Origin: Enterobacter ludwigii
GTDB lineage: Bacteria; Pseudomonadota; Gammaproteobacteria; Enterobacterales; Enterobacteriaceae
NCBI GenBank assembly: GCA_023023105.1
Contig: CP083824.1
Span: 2,976,001 to 3,040,000 of the forward strand
Direction: 5' to 3'
DNA length: 64,000 bases
In this document: piece by piece, positions 39,758 to 50,686 of the stretch
How the letters are laid out: every line of letters starts with the position of its first letter
Position numbering within the stretch: position 1 is the first letter of the stretch
Made by a program: the position numbers and the translations under genes
Notes under the pieces: model-generated
Told to the model about the DNA's origin: nothing
Database searches by the model: none
Seen by the model: only the letters and a program-made list of their open reading frames with translations

Positions 39758-42700
39758 GTGAAGTTTTTCGCTCTCTTCATTTATCGCCCGGTGGCGACGA
39801 TTTTAATCTCGCTCGCCATCACCCTTTGCGGCGTACTGGGCTTCCGGCTGCTGCCGGTGGCTCCCCTGCCGCAGGTAGATTTTCCGGTGATCATGGTTAG
39901 CGCCTCGCTGCCTGGCGCATCGCCGGAAACGATGGCCTCGTCAGTCGCCACACCGCTGGAACGTTCACTCGGGCGGATTGCCGGAATTAATGAGATGACC
40001 TCCAGCAGCTCGCTAGGCAGCACGCGTATCATTCTGGAGTTCAGCTTCGATCGGGATATTAACGGTGCGGCACGCGACGTGCAGGCCGCCATTAACGCCG
40101 CGCAAAGCCTGCTCCCGAGCGGAATGCCGAGCCGCCCGACCTACCGCAAGGCAAACCCGTCCGACGCGCCGATCATGATCCTGACGCTGACCTCGGATAC
40201 CTACTCGCAGGGGCAGCTTTACGACTTTGCGTCTACCCAGCTGGCGCAGACAATCTCACAAATTAACGGCGTCGGTGACGTGAGCGTCGGCGGGAGCTCC
40301 CTGCCCGCCGTGCGCGTGGGCTTAAACCCACAGGCGCTGTTCAACCAGGGCGTGTCGCTGGACGACGTGCGCTCCGCCATCAGCACTGCCAACGTCCGTA
40401 AACCGCAGGGTGCCGTCGAGAACAACAGCCATCGCTGGCAGATCCAGACGAACGACGAGCTAAAAACTGCCGCCGAATATCAGCCGCTGATCGTCCACTA
40501 TAACAACGGTGCAGCGGTACGTTTAAGCGACGTGGCCAGCGTCACGGACTCGGTGCAGGACGTGCGTAACGCCGGGATGACCAACGCCAAACCGGCGATT
40601 TTGCTGATGATCCGCAAGCTGCCGGAAGCCAACATTATTGAGACGGTGAACAGCATTCGCGCGCGTCTTCCGGTGTTGCAGGAGACGATCCCGGCTGAGA
40701 TCAATTTGCAGATTGCCCAGGATCGCTCCCCAACCATTCGCGCCTCGCTTGAAGAGGTGGAGCAAACCCTGGTTATCTCCGTCGCGCTGGTGATCCTGGT
40801 GGTCTTCCTGTTCCTGCGATCCGGCCGCGCGACGCTGATCCCGGCAGTCGCCGTACCGGTGTCGCTGATTGGTACCTTTGCCGCCATGTATCTGTGTGGC
40901 TTTAGCCTCAACAACCTGTCGCTGATGGCCTTGACCATCGCAACGGGATTTGTGGTCGATGACGCCATCGTGGTGCTGGAAAATATATCCCGCCATCTGG
41001 AAGCAGGTGTCAAACCGCTACAGGCGGCGCTTCAGGGAACGCGCGAGGTGGGCTTTACGGTGCTCTCCATGAGCCTGTCGCTGGTGGCGGTGTTCCTGCC
41101 ACTGCTGCTGATGGGCGGGCTGCCGGGCCGGTTACTGCGGGAGTTTGCCGTCACCCTCTCCGTCGCTATCGGTATTTCGCTGATCATCTCCCTTACGCTC
41201 ACGCCAATGATGTGCGGCTGGATGTTAAAACGCAGCCAACCGCACTCGCAGCCGCGCCGTAAAGGCTTTGGTCGCATCCTGATGGCCATACAGGAGCGCT
41301 ACGGCAAATCACTGAAATGGGTGCTGAACCATACCCGCCTGGTCGGCCTGGTGCTCATCGGTACCATTGTGCTCAACGTCTGGATGTACATCACCATCCC
41401 GAAAACCTTCTTCCCGGAACAGGATACCGGGGTGTTGATGGGCGGTATTCAGGCTGACCAGAGCATTTCGTTCCAGGCGATGCGCGGCAAGCTGCAGGAC
41501 TTTATGAAGATCATTCGTGAAGACAAAGCCGTGGATAACGTCACCGGCTTTACAGGCGGGTCGCGCGTCAACAGCGGGATGATGTTTATTACTCTGAAAC
41601 CGCGCGGAGAGCGCAACGAAACCGCCCAGCAGGTGATTGACCGTCTTAGGGTGAAACTCGCCAAAGAGCCCGGTGCCAATCTGTTTTTGATGGCCGTTCA
41701 GGATATCCGCGTTGGCGGGCGTCAGGCGAATGCCAGCTATCAGTACACGCTGCTCTCTGATGATTTAGCGGCCCTGCGCGAGTGGGAGCCGAAGATCCGC
41801 AAGGCGCTGGCCGCCCTGCCGGAGCTGGCGGACGTGAATTCCGATCAGCAGGACAACGGTGCAGAGATGGCCCTGACCTACGACCGCGAGACCATGTCAC
41901 GTCTGGGCATTAATGTTGAAGCCGCCAACAGCCTGCTGAACAATGCCTTCGGTCAGCGCGAGATCTCCACCATCTATCAGCCGATGAACCAGTATAAAGT
42001 GGTGATGGAAGTTGATCCGCGTTACACCCAGGACATTAGTGCCCTGGATAAAATGTTTGTAATCAATAACGACGGCAAGGCGATACCGCTCTCATACTTT
42101 GCCAGCTGGCGGCCTGCCAACGCGCCGCTGTCGGTGAACCATCAGGGGTTGTCGGCAGCATCGACCATCTCCTTTAACCTGCCAGCCGGTTCATCACTTT
42201 CCGAGGCCAGTGATGCGATCAACCGCGCGATGACACAGCTTGGCGTGCCGTCTACCGTACGCGGTAGCTTTGCCGGAACGGCGCAGGTATTCCAGGACAC
42301 AATGAACTCGCAGGTGATTTTGATCCTGGCCGCCATTGCCACGGTCTATATTGTGCTTGGCGTACTGTATGAGAGTTACGTTCATCCGCTGACGATCCTC
42401 TCGACGCTGCCGTCGGCAGGTGTCGGGGCATTGCTTGCGCTGGAGTTGTTTGGTGCGCCATTCAGCTTAATCGCCTTAATCGGGATCATGCTATTAATCG
42501 GCATTGTGAAGAAAAATGCGATCATGATGGTGGACTTCGCGCTGGATGCTCAGCGTAACGGCAACCTGTCGCCAGAAGAGGCGATATACCAGGCCTGTCT
42601 GCTGCGTTTTCGTCCGATCATGATGACCACCCTGGCGGCGCTGTTTGGCGCGCTGCCGCTGGTTATCTCGGGCGGAGACGGCTCAGAGCTGCGCCAGCCG

Positions 42701-42835
42701 CTGGGGATCACCATTGTCGGCGGTCTGGTCATGAGCCAGCTGCTGACGCTGTACACCACGCCGGTGGTCTATCTGTTCTTTGACCGTCTGCGACTGCGTT
42801 TTTCGCGGAAAAACAGAACTACGGTGACCGAATAA
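39758..42835 (+). CDS. mdtC: RND efflux transporter MdtC
   Basis: The second RND subunit, 1,025 residues. It starts directly after the mdtB stop with no gap. TM4 [19 protein letters not shown] and TM10 [18 protein letters not shown] carry the proton-relay residues. In E. coli, MdtC is thought to bind substrate while MdtB drives proton flow. Partner of MdtA and TolC. Confidence 0.96.
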   Translation: MKFFALFIYRPVATILISLAITLCGVLGFRLLPVAPLPQVDFPVIMVSASLPGASPETMASSVATPLERSLGRIAGINEMTSSSSLGSTRIILEFSFDRDINGAARDVQAAINAAQSLLPSGMPSRPTYRKANPSDAPIMILTLTSDTYSQGQLYDFASTQLAQTISQINGVGDVSVGGSSLPAVRVGLNPQALFNQGVSLDDVRSAISTANVRKPQGAVENNSHRWQIQTNDELKTAAEYQPLIVHYNNGAAVRLSDVASVTDSVQDVRNAGMTNAKPAILLMIRKLPEANIIETVNSIRARLPVLQETIPAEINLQIAQDRSPTIRASLEEVEQTLVISVALVILVVFLFLRSGRATLIPAVAVPVSLIGTFAAMYLCGFSLNNLSLMALTIATGFVVDDAIVVLENISRHLEAGVKPLQAALQGTREVGFTVLSMSLSLVAVFLPLLLMGGLPGRLLREFAVTLSVAIGISLIISLTLTPMMCGWMLKRSQPHSQPRRKGFGRILMAIQERYGKSLKWVLNHTRLVGLVLIGTIVLNVWMYITIPKTFFPEQDTGVLMGGIQADQSISFQAMRGKLQDFMKIIREDKAVDNVTGFTGGSRVNSGMMFITLKPRGERNETAQQVIDRLRVKLAKEPGANLFLMAVQDIRVGGRQANASYQYTLLSDDLAALREWEPKIRKALAALPELADVNSDQQDNGAEMALTYDRETMSRLGINVEAANSLLNNAFGQREISTIYQPMNQYKVVMEVDPRYTQDISALDKMFVINNDGKAIPLSYFASWRPANAPLSVNHQGLSAASTISFNLPAGSSLSEASDAINRAMTQLGVPSTVRGSFAGTAQVFQDTMNSQVILILAAIATVYIVLGVLYESYVHPLTILSTLPSAGVGALLALELFGAPFSLIALIGIMLLIGIVKKNAIMMVDFALDAQRNGNLSPEEAIYQACLLRFRPIMMTTLAALFGALPLVISGGDGSELRQPLGITIVGGLVMSQLLTLYTTPVVYLFFDRLRLRFSRKNRTTVTE

Positions 42836-44251
42836 ATGACCGACCTCCCCGCTAACGTTCGCTGGCAACTATGGATTGTCGCCTTCGGCTTCTTTATGCA
42901 GTCGCTGGACACGACCATCGTCAATACCGCCCTCCCCTCGATGGCGAAAAGTCTGGGAGAGAGTCCGCTGCATATGCATATGGTGATTGTCTCCTACGTA
43001 CTGACGGTTGCGGTGATGCTGCCGGCCAGCGGCTGGCTGGCGGACAAAGTCGGCGTGCGGAATATCTTCTTTACCGCGATCGTCTTGTTTACCACGGGTT
43101 CGCTGTTTTGCGCTCAGGCCAACACCCTCGACCAGCTAATCATGGCGCGGGTGTTGCAGGGCGTTGGCGGGGCGATGATGGTCCCCGTCGGAAGGTTAAC
43201 AGTTATGAAAATTGTTCCACGTGAGCAATACATGGCGGCAATGACCTTTGTGACCCTTCCCGGTCAGGTGGGGCCGCTGCTGGGCCCGGCGCTGGGCGGT
43301 ATGCTGGTGGAATACGCGTCCTGGCACTGGATATTCTTAATCAACCTTCCTGTTGGCATCATCGGTGCCATTGCCACGCTGATGCTGATGCCTAACTACA
43401 CCATGCAAACCCGACGCTTTGATTTCTTTGGTTTTATCCTGCTGGCGGGAGGAATGGCAACGCTGACGCTGGCACTCGACGGACAAAAAGGTCTTGGGAT
43501 TTCGCCCCTGACGCTCGGGCTCCTGATCGCGCTCGGCGTTACCGCCATACTGTGGTACCTGTGGCACGCCAGACGTAACGATAAAGCGCTGTTCAGCCTG
43601 AACTTGTTTAAAAACCCGACCTATCGCCTTGGCCTGTTCGGCAGCTTCGCCGGGCGAGTCGGCAGCGGCATGCTGCCGTTTATGACACCCGTTTTCCTGC
43701 AAATCGGGATGGGATTTTCGCCGTTCCACGCGGGCCTGATGATGATCCCGATGGTGCTCGGTAGCATGGGAATGAAGCGAATCGTGGTGCAGGTAGTGAA
43801 CCGCTTTGGCTACCGTCACGTGCTGGTAACCGCCACGCTGGGTCTGGGGCTGGTCAGCCTGCTGTTTATGGCCGTGGCGCTGATGGGCTGGTACTACGTT
43901 CTGCCGCTGGTGCTGTTCTGCCAGGGGATCATTAACTCCATGCGCTTCTCGTCGATGAACACGCTGACGCTGAAGGACCTGCCGGACGATCTGGCGAGCA
44001 GCGGCAACAGCCTGCTGTCGATGGTTATGCAACTGTCGATGAGCGTGGGCGTCACCGTAGCGGGTTTACTGCTCGGTATGTACGGACAACACCATCTCAG
44101 CGTTGATACCCCGGTCGCGCATCAGGTCTTTTTATACACCTATCTCAGCATGGCGGTCATCATCGCCCTGCCCGCTTTCATCTTCGCCAGAGTGCCTGAT
44201 GATACCAGCCAGAATGTCGTTATCCGGCGCAGTAAAAGGAGTGAATCATGA
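42836..44251 (+). CDS. mdtD: MFS transporter MdtD
   Basis: A 471-residue DHA2-type (14-helix) major facilitator. Motif C-like ALGGMLVEY and the N-terminal [15 protein letters not shown] motif of drug:H+ antiporters are visible. It follows mdtC directly. In E. coli it is not needed for MdtABC resistance, and an iron-citrate export role has been proposed (IceT). The end overlaps baeS by 4 bp. Confidence 0.94.
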   Translation: MTDLPANVRWQLWIVAFGFFMQSLDTTIVNTALPSMAKSLGESPLHMHMVIVSYVLTVAVMLPASGWLADKVGVRNIFFTAIVLFTTGSLFCAQANTLDQLIMARVLQGVGGAMMVPVGRLTVMKIVPREQYMAAMTFVTLPGQVGPLLGPALGGMLVEYASWHWIFLINLPVGIIGAIATLMLMPNYTMQTRRFDFFGFILLAGGMATLTLALDGQKGLGISPLTLGLLIALGVTAILWYLWHARRNDKALFSLNLFKNPTYRLGLFGSFAGRVGSGMLPFMTPVFLQIGMGFSPFHAGLMMIPMVLGSMGMKRIVVQVVNRFGYRHVLVTATLGLGLVSLLFMAVALMGWYYVLPLVLFCQGIINSMRFSSMNTLTLKDLPDDLASSGNSLLSMVMQLSMSVGVTVAGLLLGMYGQHHLSVDTPVAHQVFLYTYLSMAVIIALPAFIFARVPDDTSQNVVIRRSKRSES

Positions 44252-45651
44252 AATTCTGGCGACCGGGCATTACCGGTAAGCTCTTTGTCGCAATATTTGC
44301 CACCTGTATTGTCCTGCTGATCACCATGCACTGGGCCGTGCGGATCAGCTTTGAGCGCGGTTTTATTGATTACATCAAGCATGGCAATGAACAGCGTTTA
44401 CAGGGCTTAAGCGATGCGCTGAGTGAACAGTACGCCCAGCACGGCAACTGGCGTTTTCTGCGCAACAACGACCGCTTTATTTTCCAGATCTTGCGCTCGC
44501 TTGAGCATGACACCGGTGACGATCGCCCTGGGCCTGGCATGCCCCCGCACGGCTGGCGCACGCAGTTCTGGGTGATCGATCAGGATATGCGCCCGCTGGT
44601 TGGCCCGCGCGCGCCGATTCCGCCGGACGGCACCCGTCGTGCGATCAAAGTGAATAACGCTACCGTCGGCTGGGTTATCGCCTCGCCGGTGGAGCGCCTG
44701 ACGCGTAATACCGATATTAACTTTGACCGTCAGCAGCGTCGGACAAGCTGGCTGATTGTCGCCCTCTCCACCCTGCTCGCCGCGCTTGCCACCTTCCCGC
44801 TGGCGCGCGGTCTGCTCGCCCCGGTGAAACGGCTGGTGGAGGGCACGCACAAGCTGGCCGCCGGGGATTTCACGACCCGCGTCGATACCCGCAGCCAGGA
44901 TGAACTGGGTAAGCTGGCTCAGGACTTTAACCAGCTCGCCAGTACCCTGGAGAAAAACCAGCAGATGCGCCGCGATTTTATGGCCGACATTTCGCACGAG
45001 CTGCGCACCCCTCTGGCGGTGCTGCGCGGCGAGCTGGAGGCCATTCAGGATGGTGTACGCCAGTTCACGCCTGAATCGGTGGCCTCATTGCAGGCCGAAG
45101 TGGGCACGCTCACCAAACTGGTGGATGACCTCCACCAGCTCTCTATGTCCGACGAAGGGGCGCTGGCCTACCAGAAAGCGCCCGTCGACGTGATTAGCGT
45201 CCTGGAAGTCACCACCGGTGCTTTCAGGGAACGTTTTGCCAGCCGCAATCTGAAAATTGATCTCTCCTTGCCAGACAGCGCGGTGGTGTTTGGCGACAAA
45301 GACCGGCTGATGCAGCTTTTCAACAACCTGCTGGAAAACAGCCTGCGCTACACCGACAGCGGTGGCGGGCTGCATATCTCCGGCAAACAGGAAAACGGGA
45401 ACTTTGCCCTAACCTTTGCCGATTCCACCCCCGGCGTGCAGGACGCACAGCTGGAAAAACTGTTTGAGCGTTTCTACCGTACCGAAGGCTCGCGCAACCG
45501 TGCCAGCGGCGGTTCCGGTCTGGGACTGGCAATTTGCGTTAACATCGTTGAGGCGCATAATGGCACGATCCGCGCCGCCCATTCGCCTTTTGGCGGGGTT
45601 AGCATTACAGTAGAGTTACCTCTGGAACGGGATTTATCGAGAGAAGCATGA
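44248..45651 (+). CDS. baeS: envelope stress sensor histidine kinase BaeS
   Basis: A 467-residue sensor kinase. TM1 is near 12-34, a short periplasmic domain follows, TM2 lies near 165-187, then HAMP. The phosphorylation site is [15 protein letters not shown] with His250, and the ATPase N box is [10 protein letters not shown] with GSGLGLAI as the G2 box. It senses indole, metals and other envelope damage and phosphorylates BaeR. It overlaps both mdtD and baeR by 4 bp. Confidence 0.96.
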   Translation: MKFWRPGITGKLFVAIFATCIVLLITMHWAVRISFERGFIDYIKHGNEQRLQGLSDALSEQYAQHGNWRFLRNNDRFIFQILRSLEHDTGDDRPGPGMPPHGWRTQFWVIDQDMRPLVGPRAPIPPDGTRRAIKVNNATVGWVIASPVERLTRNTDINFDRQQRRTSWLIVALSTLLAALATFPLARGLLAPVKRLVEGTHKLAAGDFTTRVDTRSQDELGKLAQDFNQLASTLEKNQQMRRDFMADISHELRTPLAVLRGELEAIQDGVRQFTPESVASLQAEVGTLTKLVDDLHQLSMSDEGALAYQKAPVDVISVLEVTTGAFRERFASRNLKIDLSLPDSAVVFGDKDRLMQLFNNLLENSLRYTDSGGGLHISGKQENGNFALTFADSTPGVQDAQLEKLFERFYRTEGSRNRASGGSGLGLAICVNIVEAHNGTIRAAHSPFGGVSITVELPLERDLSREA

Positions 45652-46370
45652 CCGAGTTACCGATTGACGAAAACACGCCGCGCATTTTGATTGTGGAAGA
45701 TGAGCCGAAACTTGGGCAGTTACTGATCGACTATTTACGCGCGGCAAGCTATGCCCCGTCGCTGATTAATCATGGCGACCAGGTGCTGCCGTACGTGCGC
45801 CAGACGCCGCCGGACCTGATCCTGCTGGATCTGATGCTCCCCGGTACCGATGGCCTGACCCTGTGCCGGGAAATTCGTCGCTTCTCCGACGTGCCCATCG
45901 TCATGGTCACTGCCAAAATTGAAGAGATTGACCGCCTGCTGGGGCTCGAAATCGGTGCAGATGATTACATCTGTAAACCCTACAGCCCACGTGAAGTCGT
46001 CGCCCGCGTGAAAACCATTCTGCGCCGCTGCAAGCCTCATCGTGAACTGCAGGTGCTGGACGCAGAAAGTCCGCTGATTGTGGATGAAAGCCGTTTTCAG
46101 GCGAGCTGGCGTAACAAGATGCTGGACCTGACCCCTGCTGAGTTCCGCCTGCTGAAAACCCTCTCCCACGAGCCGGGGAAAGTCTTCTCCCGCGAACAGT
46201 TGCTGAACCGCCTGTATGACGATTACCGGGTGGTGACCGACCGCACCATCGACAGCCATATCAAGAACCTGCGCCGTAAGCTGGAAGCGCTGGATGCCGA
46301 GCAGTCGTTTATTCGCGCGGTGTATGGCGTGGGGTATAGATGGGAAGCGGATGCATGCAGGATTGCGTGA
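45648..46370 (+). CDS. baeR: response regulator BaeR
   Basis: A 240-residue OmpR/PhoB-type regulator. The receiver has the phospho-acceptor D61 ([13 protein letters not shown]), acidic pair in VEDEP and the Thr and Lys in MVTAK and YICKPYS. The C-terminal winged helix includes [14 protein letters not shown]. It activates the mdtABCD-baeSR operon and other envelope genes. Confidence 0.97.
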   Translation: MTELPIDENTPRILIVEDEPKLGQLLIDYLRAASYAPSLINHGDQVLPYVRQTPPDLILLDLMLPGTDGLTLCREIRRFSDVPIVMVTAKIEEIDRLLGLEIGADDYICKPYSPREVVARVKTILRRCKPHRELQVLDAESPLIVDESRFQASWRNKMLDLTPAEFRLLKTLSHEPGKVFSREQLLNRLYDDYRVVTDRTIDSHIKNLRRKLEALDAEQSFIRAVYGVGYRWEADACRIA

Positions 46371-46383
46371 CATTTTCGCTATC

Positions 46384-46406
46384 AAACCCGCCACCGGCGG
46401 GTTTTT
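46384..46406 (+). terminator. rho-independent terminator after baeR
   Basis: Stem AAACCCGCC and GGCGGGTTT around a short ACC-type loop, followed by TTTT, starting 14 bp past the baeR stop. It ends the mdtABCD-baeSR operon. Confidence 0.9.
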
Positions 46407-46504
46407 CATTTCTGGAATCCACACGATAATCAACCATACTCTCTTTACCGATGCGTTTATTTATCATCGGCACTGATAAATTCACTTTCGATCAAGGAGT
46501 TCTT

Positions 46505-46837
46505 ATGTCTGGTTGGTTCGAATTAAGCAAAAGCAGTGATGGTCAGTTCAGGTTTGTTCTTAAAGCAGGGAACGCAGAAACCATTCTTACCAGTGAGCTG
46601 TACACCACCAAAAGTGCCGCTGAGAACGGTATTGCCTCCGTGCGCTCAAACAGCCCGCTGGAGGAACGTTATGAGAAGAAAACAGCCTCTAACGGCAAAT
46701 TTTATTTCAACCTCAAAGCGGGCAATCATCAGGTAATTGGCACCAGCCAGATGTACGCATCTGAGCAATCGCGGGATAAGGGCATTGCATCAGTGAAAAC
46801 TAATGGTCCGAGCCAGACCGTAAAAGACAACGCCTGA
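46505..46837 (+). CDS. yegP: DUF1508 protein YegP
   Basis: A 110-residue protein of two tandem DUF1508 repeats: residues about 1-55 (GWFELSKSSDGQFRFVLKAGN) and about 56-105 (EKKTASNGKFYFNLKAGN). Start 46505 is supported by AAGGAG 7 bp upstream and by the E. coli length. The function is unknown. It has its own promoter region after the baeR terminator. Confidence 0.92.
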   Translation: MSGWFELSKSSDGQFRFVLKAGNAETILTSELYTTKSAAENGIASVRSNSPLEERYEKKTASNGKFYFNLKAGNHQVIGTSQMYASEQSRDKGIASVKTNGPSQTVKDNA

Positions 46838-46992
46838 CACAGTTTATACTCGCCGGGTTAGTGGCGTAACGCCCCGGCGCTTTACCTCCCCGTCCCGCAG
46901 CGCTACAATGCCCGCCCTTAAAGTGGGGGATCTCCCCTTACCGCTGCACCGGGTGTACGCGGATCTGACCTGTCATCAGAACGAGAACAAAC

Positions 46993-48354
46993 ATGTTTAA
47001 ACCGGAACTCCTTTCCCCGGCGGGAACGCTGCAAAATATGCGTTACGCTTTCGCTTATGGTGCCGATGCTGTCTACGCGGGCCAGCCTCGCTACTCGCTG
47101 CGCGTGCGCAACAACGAATTCAACCACGAAAACCTCCAGCTTGGCATCAACGAAGCGCATGCTCTGGGTAAAAAATTCTACGTGGTGGTGAACATCGCGC
47201 CGCACAACGCCAAGCTGAAAACGTTCATCCGTGACCTGAAGCCGGTGGTGGATATGGGGCCGGACGCGCTGATCATGTCGGACCCGGGTTTAATCATGCT
47301 GGTTCGGGAGCACTTCCCGGAGATGGATATTCACCTCTCCGTACAGGCTAACGCCGTTAACTGGGCGACGGTGAAGTTCTGGAAACAGATGGGACTGACC
47401 CGCGTTATTCTGTCCCGCGAGCTTTCGCTGGAAGAGATCGAAGAGATCCGCACCCAGGTGCCGGATATGGAAATCGAAATCTTCGTTCACGGCGCGCTGT
47501 GCATGGCCTACTCCGGCCGCTGCCTGCTCTCCGGTTATATCAACAAGCGCGACCCGAACCAGGGCACCTGCACCAACGCCTGCCGCTGGGAGTATAACGT
47601 CCAGGAAGGTAAAGAAGATGACATCGGCAACATCGTTCATAAGCATGAGCCGATTCCGGTGACCAACGTTGAGCCTACGCTGGGCATCGGCGCGCCAACC
47701 GACAGCGTGTTTATGATTGAAGAAGCCAAACGTCCGGGCGAGTACATGACCGCTTTTGAAGACGAGCACGGCACTTACATCATGAACTCAAAAGATCTGC
47801 GCGCCATCGCCCACGTCGAGCGTCTGACCCAGATGGGCGTGCACTCACTGAAAATTGAGGGCCGCACCAAATCCTATTACTACTGCGCGCGTACCGCCCA
47901 GGTCTACCGCAAGGCCATCGACGATGCAGCAGCCGGTAAACCGTTCGATACCAGCCTGCTGGAAACCCTGGAAGGCTTGGCGCATCGCGGCTATACCGAA
48001 GGCTTCCTGCGCCGTCACACCCACGACGACTACCAGAACTACGAGCACGGCTACTCCGTTTCCGAGCGCCAGCAGTTTGTCGGTGACTTCACCGGCGAGC
48101 GCAAAGGCGCGCTGGCGGCTGTGGCGGTGAAAAACAAGTTCACCAAAGGCGACAGCCTGGAGCTGATGACCCCGCAGGGCAACATGAACTTCACGCTGGA
48201 ACACCTGGAAAACGGTAAAGGCGAAGCGATTGAAGTTGCACCGGGTGACGGTCATACCGTCTGGTTGCCGGTTCCGGAAGAGGTGGAGCTGAAGTTCGCA
48301 CTGCTGATGCGTAATTTCGATGGCGAAAGCACCCGAAACCCACACAGCAAATAG
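46993..48354 (+). CDS. trhP: tRNA 5-hydroxyuridine hydroxylation protein TrhP (YegQ)
   Basis: A 453-residue U32-peptidase-family protein which in E. coli uses prephenate to make 5-hydroxyuridine at tRNA wobble position 34. The family block EIFVHGALCMAYSGRCLLSG, with conserved Cys residues and the later CTNACRWEY, fits the cysteine cluster. Length and sequence follow E. coli. It stands upstream of cyaR. Confidence 0.95.
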   Translation: MFKPELLSPAGTLQNMRYAFAYGADAVYAGQPRYSLRVRNNEFNHENLQLGINEAHALGKKFYVVVNIAPHNAKLKTFIRDLKPVVDMGPDALIMSDPGLIMLVREHFPEMDIHLSVQANAVNWATVKFWKQMGLTRVILSRELSLEEIEEIRTQVPDMEIEIFVHGALCMAYSGRCLLSGYINKRDPNQGTCTNACRWEYNVQEGKEDDIGNIVHKHEPIPVTNVEPTLGIGAPTDSVFMIEEAKRPGEYMTAFEDEHGTYIMNSKDLRAIAHVERLTQMGVHSLKIEGRTKSYYYCARTAQVYRKAIDDAAAGKPFDTSLLETLEGLAHRGYTEGFLRRHTHDDYQNYEHGYSVSERQQFVGDFTGERKGALAAVAVKNKFTKGDSLELMTPQGNMNFTLEHLENGKGEAIEVAPGDGHTVWLPVPEEVELKFALLMRNFDGESTRNPHSK

Positions 48355-48387
48355 TTAATCAGGGGAATTTTTTCACGCTGGGATAAT

Positions 48388-48409
48388 TCTTAGAATCGGA
48401 TCACATACC
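48388..48409 (+). promoter_or_regulatory. CRP site of the cyaR promoter
   Basis: TTAGA-N6-TCACA at 48390-48405 fits the CRP consensus TGTGA-N6-TCACA, with a perfect right half. Its centre is about 42 bp upstream of the CyaR first base (48440). That is class II spacing, in front of a -10 TATTAT at 48427-48432. CyaR is known to be CRP-activated. Confidence 0.75.
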
Positions 48410-48439
48410 GCTTCGTTCAATACGGGTATTATCCTCAGC

Positions 48440-48526
48440 GCTGAAAAACATAACCCATAAATGCTAGCTGTACCAGGAACCACCTCCTTAGCCTGCGTAA
48501 TCTCCCTTACGCGGGCTTATTTTTTT
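48440..48526 (+). ncRNA. cyaR: small regulatory RNA CyaR
   Basis: An Hfq-dependent RNA of about 87 nt that represses ompX, luxS, nadE and other messages under CRP control. The 5' end GCTGAAAAACATAACCCATA and the seed region ACCAGGAACCACCTCCTTAG are the E. coli sequence almost base for base. The 3' terminator is a stem with CCCTTACGCGGGC-type arms followed by a T-run. Its position directly after trhP is conserved. Confidence 0.95.
48499..48525. other. P2-type phage attachment core within cyaR
   Basis: The CyaR terminator, read on the minus strand as AAAAAATAAGCCCG followed by CGTAAGGGAGATT, matches the 27-bp core I recall for P2-like phages with one change (GCG for GTG). No phage gene is present to the right, so the site looks unoccupied, but accessory DNA begins just past it. 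Confidence 0.65.
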
Positions 48527-48770
48527 GTAAAATTCAGTCCACTTATTAAGATTTAAACTGCAAAGACCCACCGTATGAAGAGTGTAGAGTCGGGGCTGCG
48601 TCTGCGGGAACACCTTTTGTGAAAATCAGGGGGATATGACATACATCGCACTTTTTGTTGGATCTGGCAGAAAGGCATGCTATTCGGAGAATTCCTAACC
48701 CCCAACCATGACATGCCCTTTACTCTTGATTTCTTAGCACTATACGATTTCACATGGATGGAGAGACAAC

Positions 48771-49434
48771 ATGGCATTTCCTGGTCAGATTTCAAAGGAT
48801 ATTCCGGATTACGAACTCGCACGCAGTCTTGGTCTTGCCTCCGGTGGCGATATAAATTTCACCGCCCTTGCCAGTCAGTTGGACTGCAGCCGAAACTTTA
48901 GTCAGGTTGGGATCATCTATTCAGACGGTGCGCGCCAGTGGCTGGTAAGACCCTCAAGACGGATTGCAACACCAAACGAAAGCTCGGTAAGTCATGTAGT
49001 CATAACTAAAGTGAATGCCTCTTCGAATAATCCCATCCAGGCTACGACGACTACGATTCAGTCACCTTCATTAGCGACCGAGATCGGTTCTACGGCGATT
49101 TCTTGCGGAGCCGCAATTCTTACTGTCGTCCTCGCCGCAGGTGCAGGTATGGCCATTCCTCTCACCGCAGGCTCCTCCGGCGCTGTTGCCGCTGTGATTG
49201 TCGCCGGTGGTGTGGCAACAGGAATTCAGTGTGCAAACGGGCTTGGCCGATTGTCACTTATTGCCATGAATCATAATGACTATATAGCGTGGATGGATTC
49301 CCAGGAGTGGTATACCGCAACCAATACCGCTCTCGATGCAATTTCACTTGCCGGGGCTGCCGCGGGTCTAAAAAGCGCTGTATTAACCTACCGTCTTCTC
49401 AATCGCTCGACATCTGAAAGTTTACTCTCTTTGC
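48771..49434 (+). pseudogene. unrecognised gene truncated by an IS903-type element
   Basis: I do not recognise this product. ATG 48771 has GGAGAG 5 bp upstream. A soluble N-terminal part of about 95 residues contains SQLDCSRNFSQVGIIYSDGA. A Gly/Ala-rich hydrophobic stretch at about 106-165 looks like one or two membrane hairpins (GAAILTVVLAAGAGMAIPL and GAVAAVIVAGGVATGIQC). A second half with NDYIAWMDSQEWYTATNTALD follows. About 221 native residues remain; the frame then runs into the IS and stops at 49445. The expected remainder is not seen on the other side of the IS. Confidence 0.7.
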
Positions 49435-50490
49435 GGCTTTGTTGAATAAATAAGATTTCGTGCGAACGACCCTGTAGCTGGCTGGATTTTCAGGCAATAC
49501 GCACGCTTTCTGGCATCCCAGCCTTTGTCATCCTGTTCAACGCACGCACCATGGCCATAGCTTCCGCTACCTGACCATCGTAGTCACGCAGCGTCAGTGA
49601 ATCTCCCAACAACTGCTTCATTCTGTACATTGCCGTTTCCGCTATCGAGCGACGGTTATATTCCGTTGTCCATTTCCACCGTGCATTGCTTCCGCTCAGC
49701 CGCTGATTAGCAACGGCACGGTTGCGGTCTGCGTACTCACCGGGCCAGTAACCTGCTCCTTTTCGGGGAGGAATAAGCGCGCTGATTTTTTTGCGGCGCA
49801 GTTCATCGTGACAGAGCCGGGTATCGTAAGCCCCGTCTGCCGCGGCTGCCCTGATTTTTCTGTGAGTCTGCCGGATAAGGCCCGGGAAGGCTTCTGAGTC
49901 CGTGACGTTATTCAGCGACAGGTCTGCACAGACAACTTCATGTGTGTTGCTGTCAACAGCAAGATGCAACTTTCGCCAGATACGACGGCGCTCTTTGCCG
50001 TGCTTTCTGACTTTCCATTCGCCTTCACCAAAGACCTTCAGCCCGGTGGAATCAATCACCAGGTGTGCGATTTCACCCCGGGTGGACGTTTTGAAACTGA
50101 CATTAACCGACTTTGCCCGCTTACTGACACTGGTGTAATCCGGGCAGCGCAACGGAACGTTCATCAGGGCAAAAATGGAATCAATAAAACCCTGCGCAGC
50201 CCGCAGGGTCAGCCGGAATACGCGTTTAATCACCAGAACGGTGGTGATGGCGAGATCAGAATAGCGCTGGGGCCTTCCTCGTGATGAAGGCGTTGCCGAC
50301 TCATACCAGGCCTGAATCGCCTCATCATCCAGCCAGAAAGTGAGGGAGCCACGGTTGATGAGAGCTTTGTTGTAGGTGGACCAGTTGGTGATTCTGAACT
50401 TTTGCTTTGCCACGGAATGGTCTGTGTTGTCGGGAGGATGCGTGATCTGATCCTTCAACTCAGCAAAAGTTCGATTTATTCAACAAAGCC
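49435..50490 (-). mobile_element. IS903-type insertion sequence (IS5 family), copy 1
   Basis: A complete 1,056-bp element with terminal inverted repeats GGCTTTGTTGAATAAAT at both ends. The transposase is on the minus strand. The 9-bp flanks are tctctttgc (left) and gtagttaat (right) and do not match, so DNA next to the element has been lost or rearranged since insertion. Confidence 0.93.
49490..50413 (-). CDS. IS903-type transposase, copy 1
   Basis: An IS5-family DDE transposase. The GTG at 50413 (VAKQKFRITNW) gives 307 residues, the usual IS903 length; the frame is open to a TTG at 50458 (322 residues). DDE region: VIDSTGLKVFGEGEW holds the first Asp and AAADGAYDTRLCH the second. The Glu is near RRSIAETAMYRMKQL. 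It looks intact. It differs from copy 2 at roughly 15 of the first 226 residues. Confidence 0.93.
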   Translation of the reverse strand: MAKQKFRITNWSTYNKALINRGSLTFWLDDEAIQAWYESATPSSRGRPQRYSDLAITTVLVIKRVFRLTLRAAQGFIDSIFALMNVPLRCPDYTSVSKRAKSVNVSFKTSTRGEIAHLVIDSTGLKVFGEGEWKVRKHGKERRRIWRKLHLAVDSNTHEVVCADLSLNNVTDSEAFPGLIRQTHRKIRAAAADGAYDTRLCHDELRRKKISALIPPRKGAGYWPGEYADRNRAVANQRLSGSNARWKWTTEYNRRSIAETAMYRMKQLLGDSLTLRDYDGQVAEAMAMVRALNRMTKAGMPESVRIA

Positions 50491-50671
50491 GTAGTTAATA
50501 GCAACTCATTACGTTGAACATCAACCTAAGAATCAACTTAATGTGGATAACTAACACAAAAAACCAAATAATACACGGCATGCAGGGTTTTACACCAGTA
50601 TGAATAGTGAGCGATTTAATTATTGGTTACCTACTGAAATATATAGAAATACTTATTTCATTTAGAACCGG
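50491..50671. other. AT-rich orphan segment between IS elements
   Basis: 181 bp of AT-rich sequence between the IS903-type element and IS1. It carries no gene I can support and no continuation of the truncated gene at 48771-49434. Confidence 0.6.
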
Positions 50672-50686
50672 GGTAATGACTCCAAC

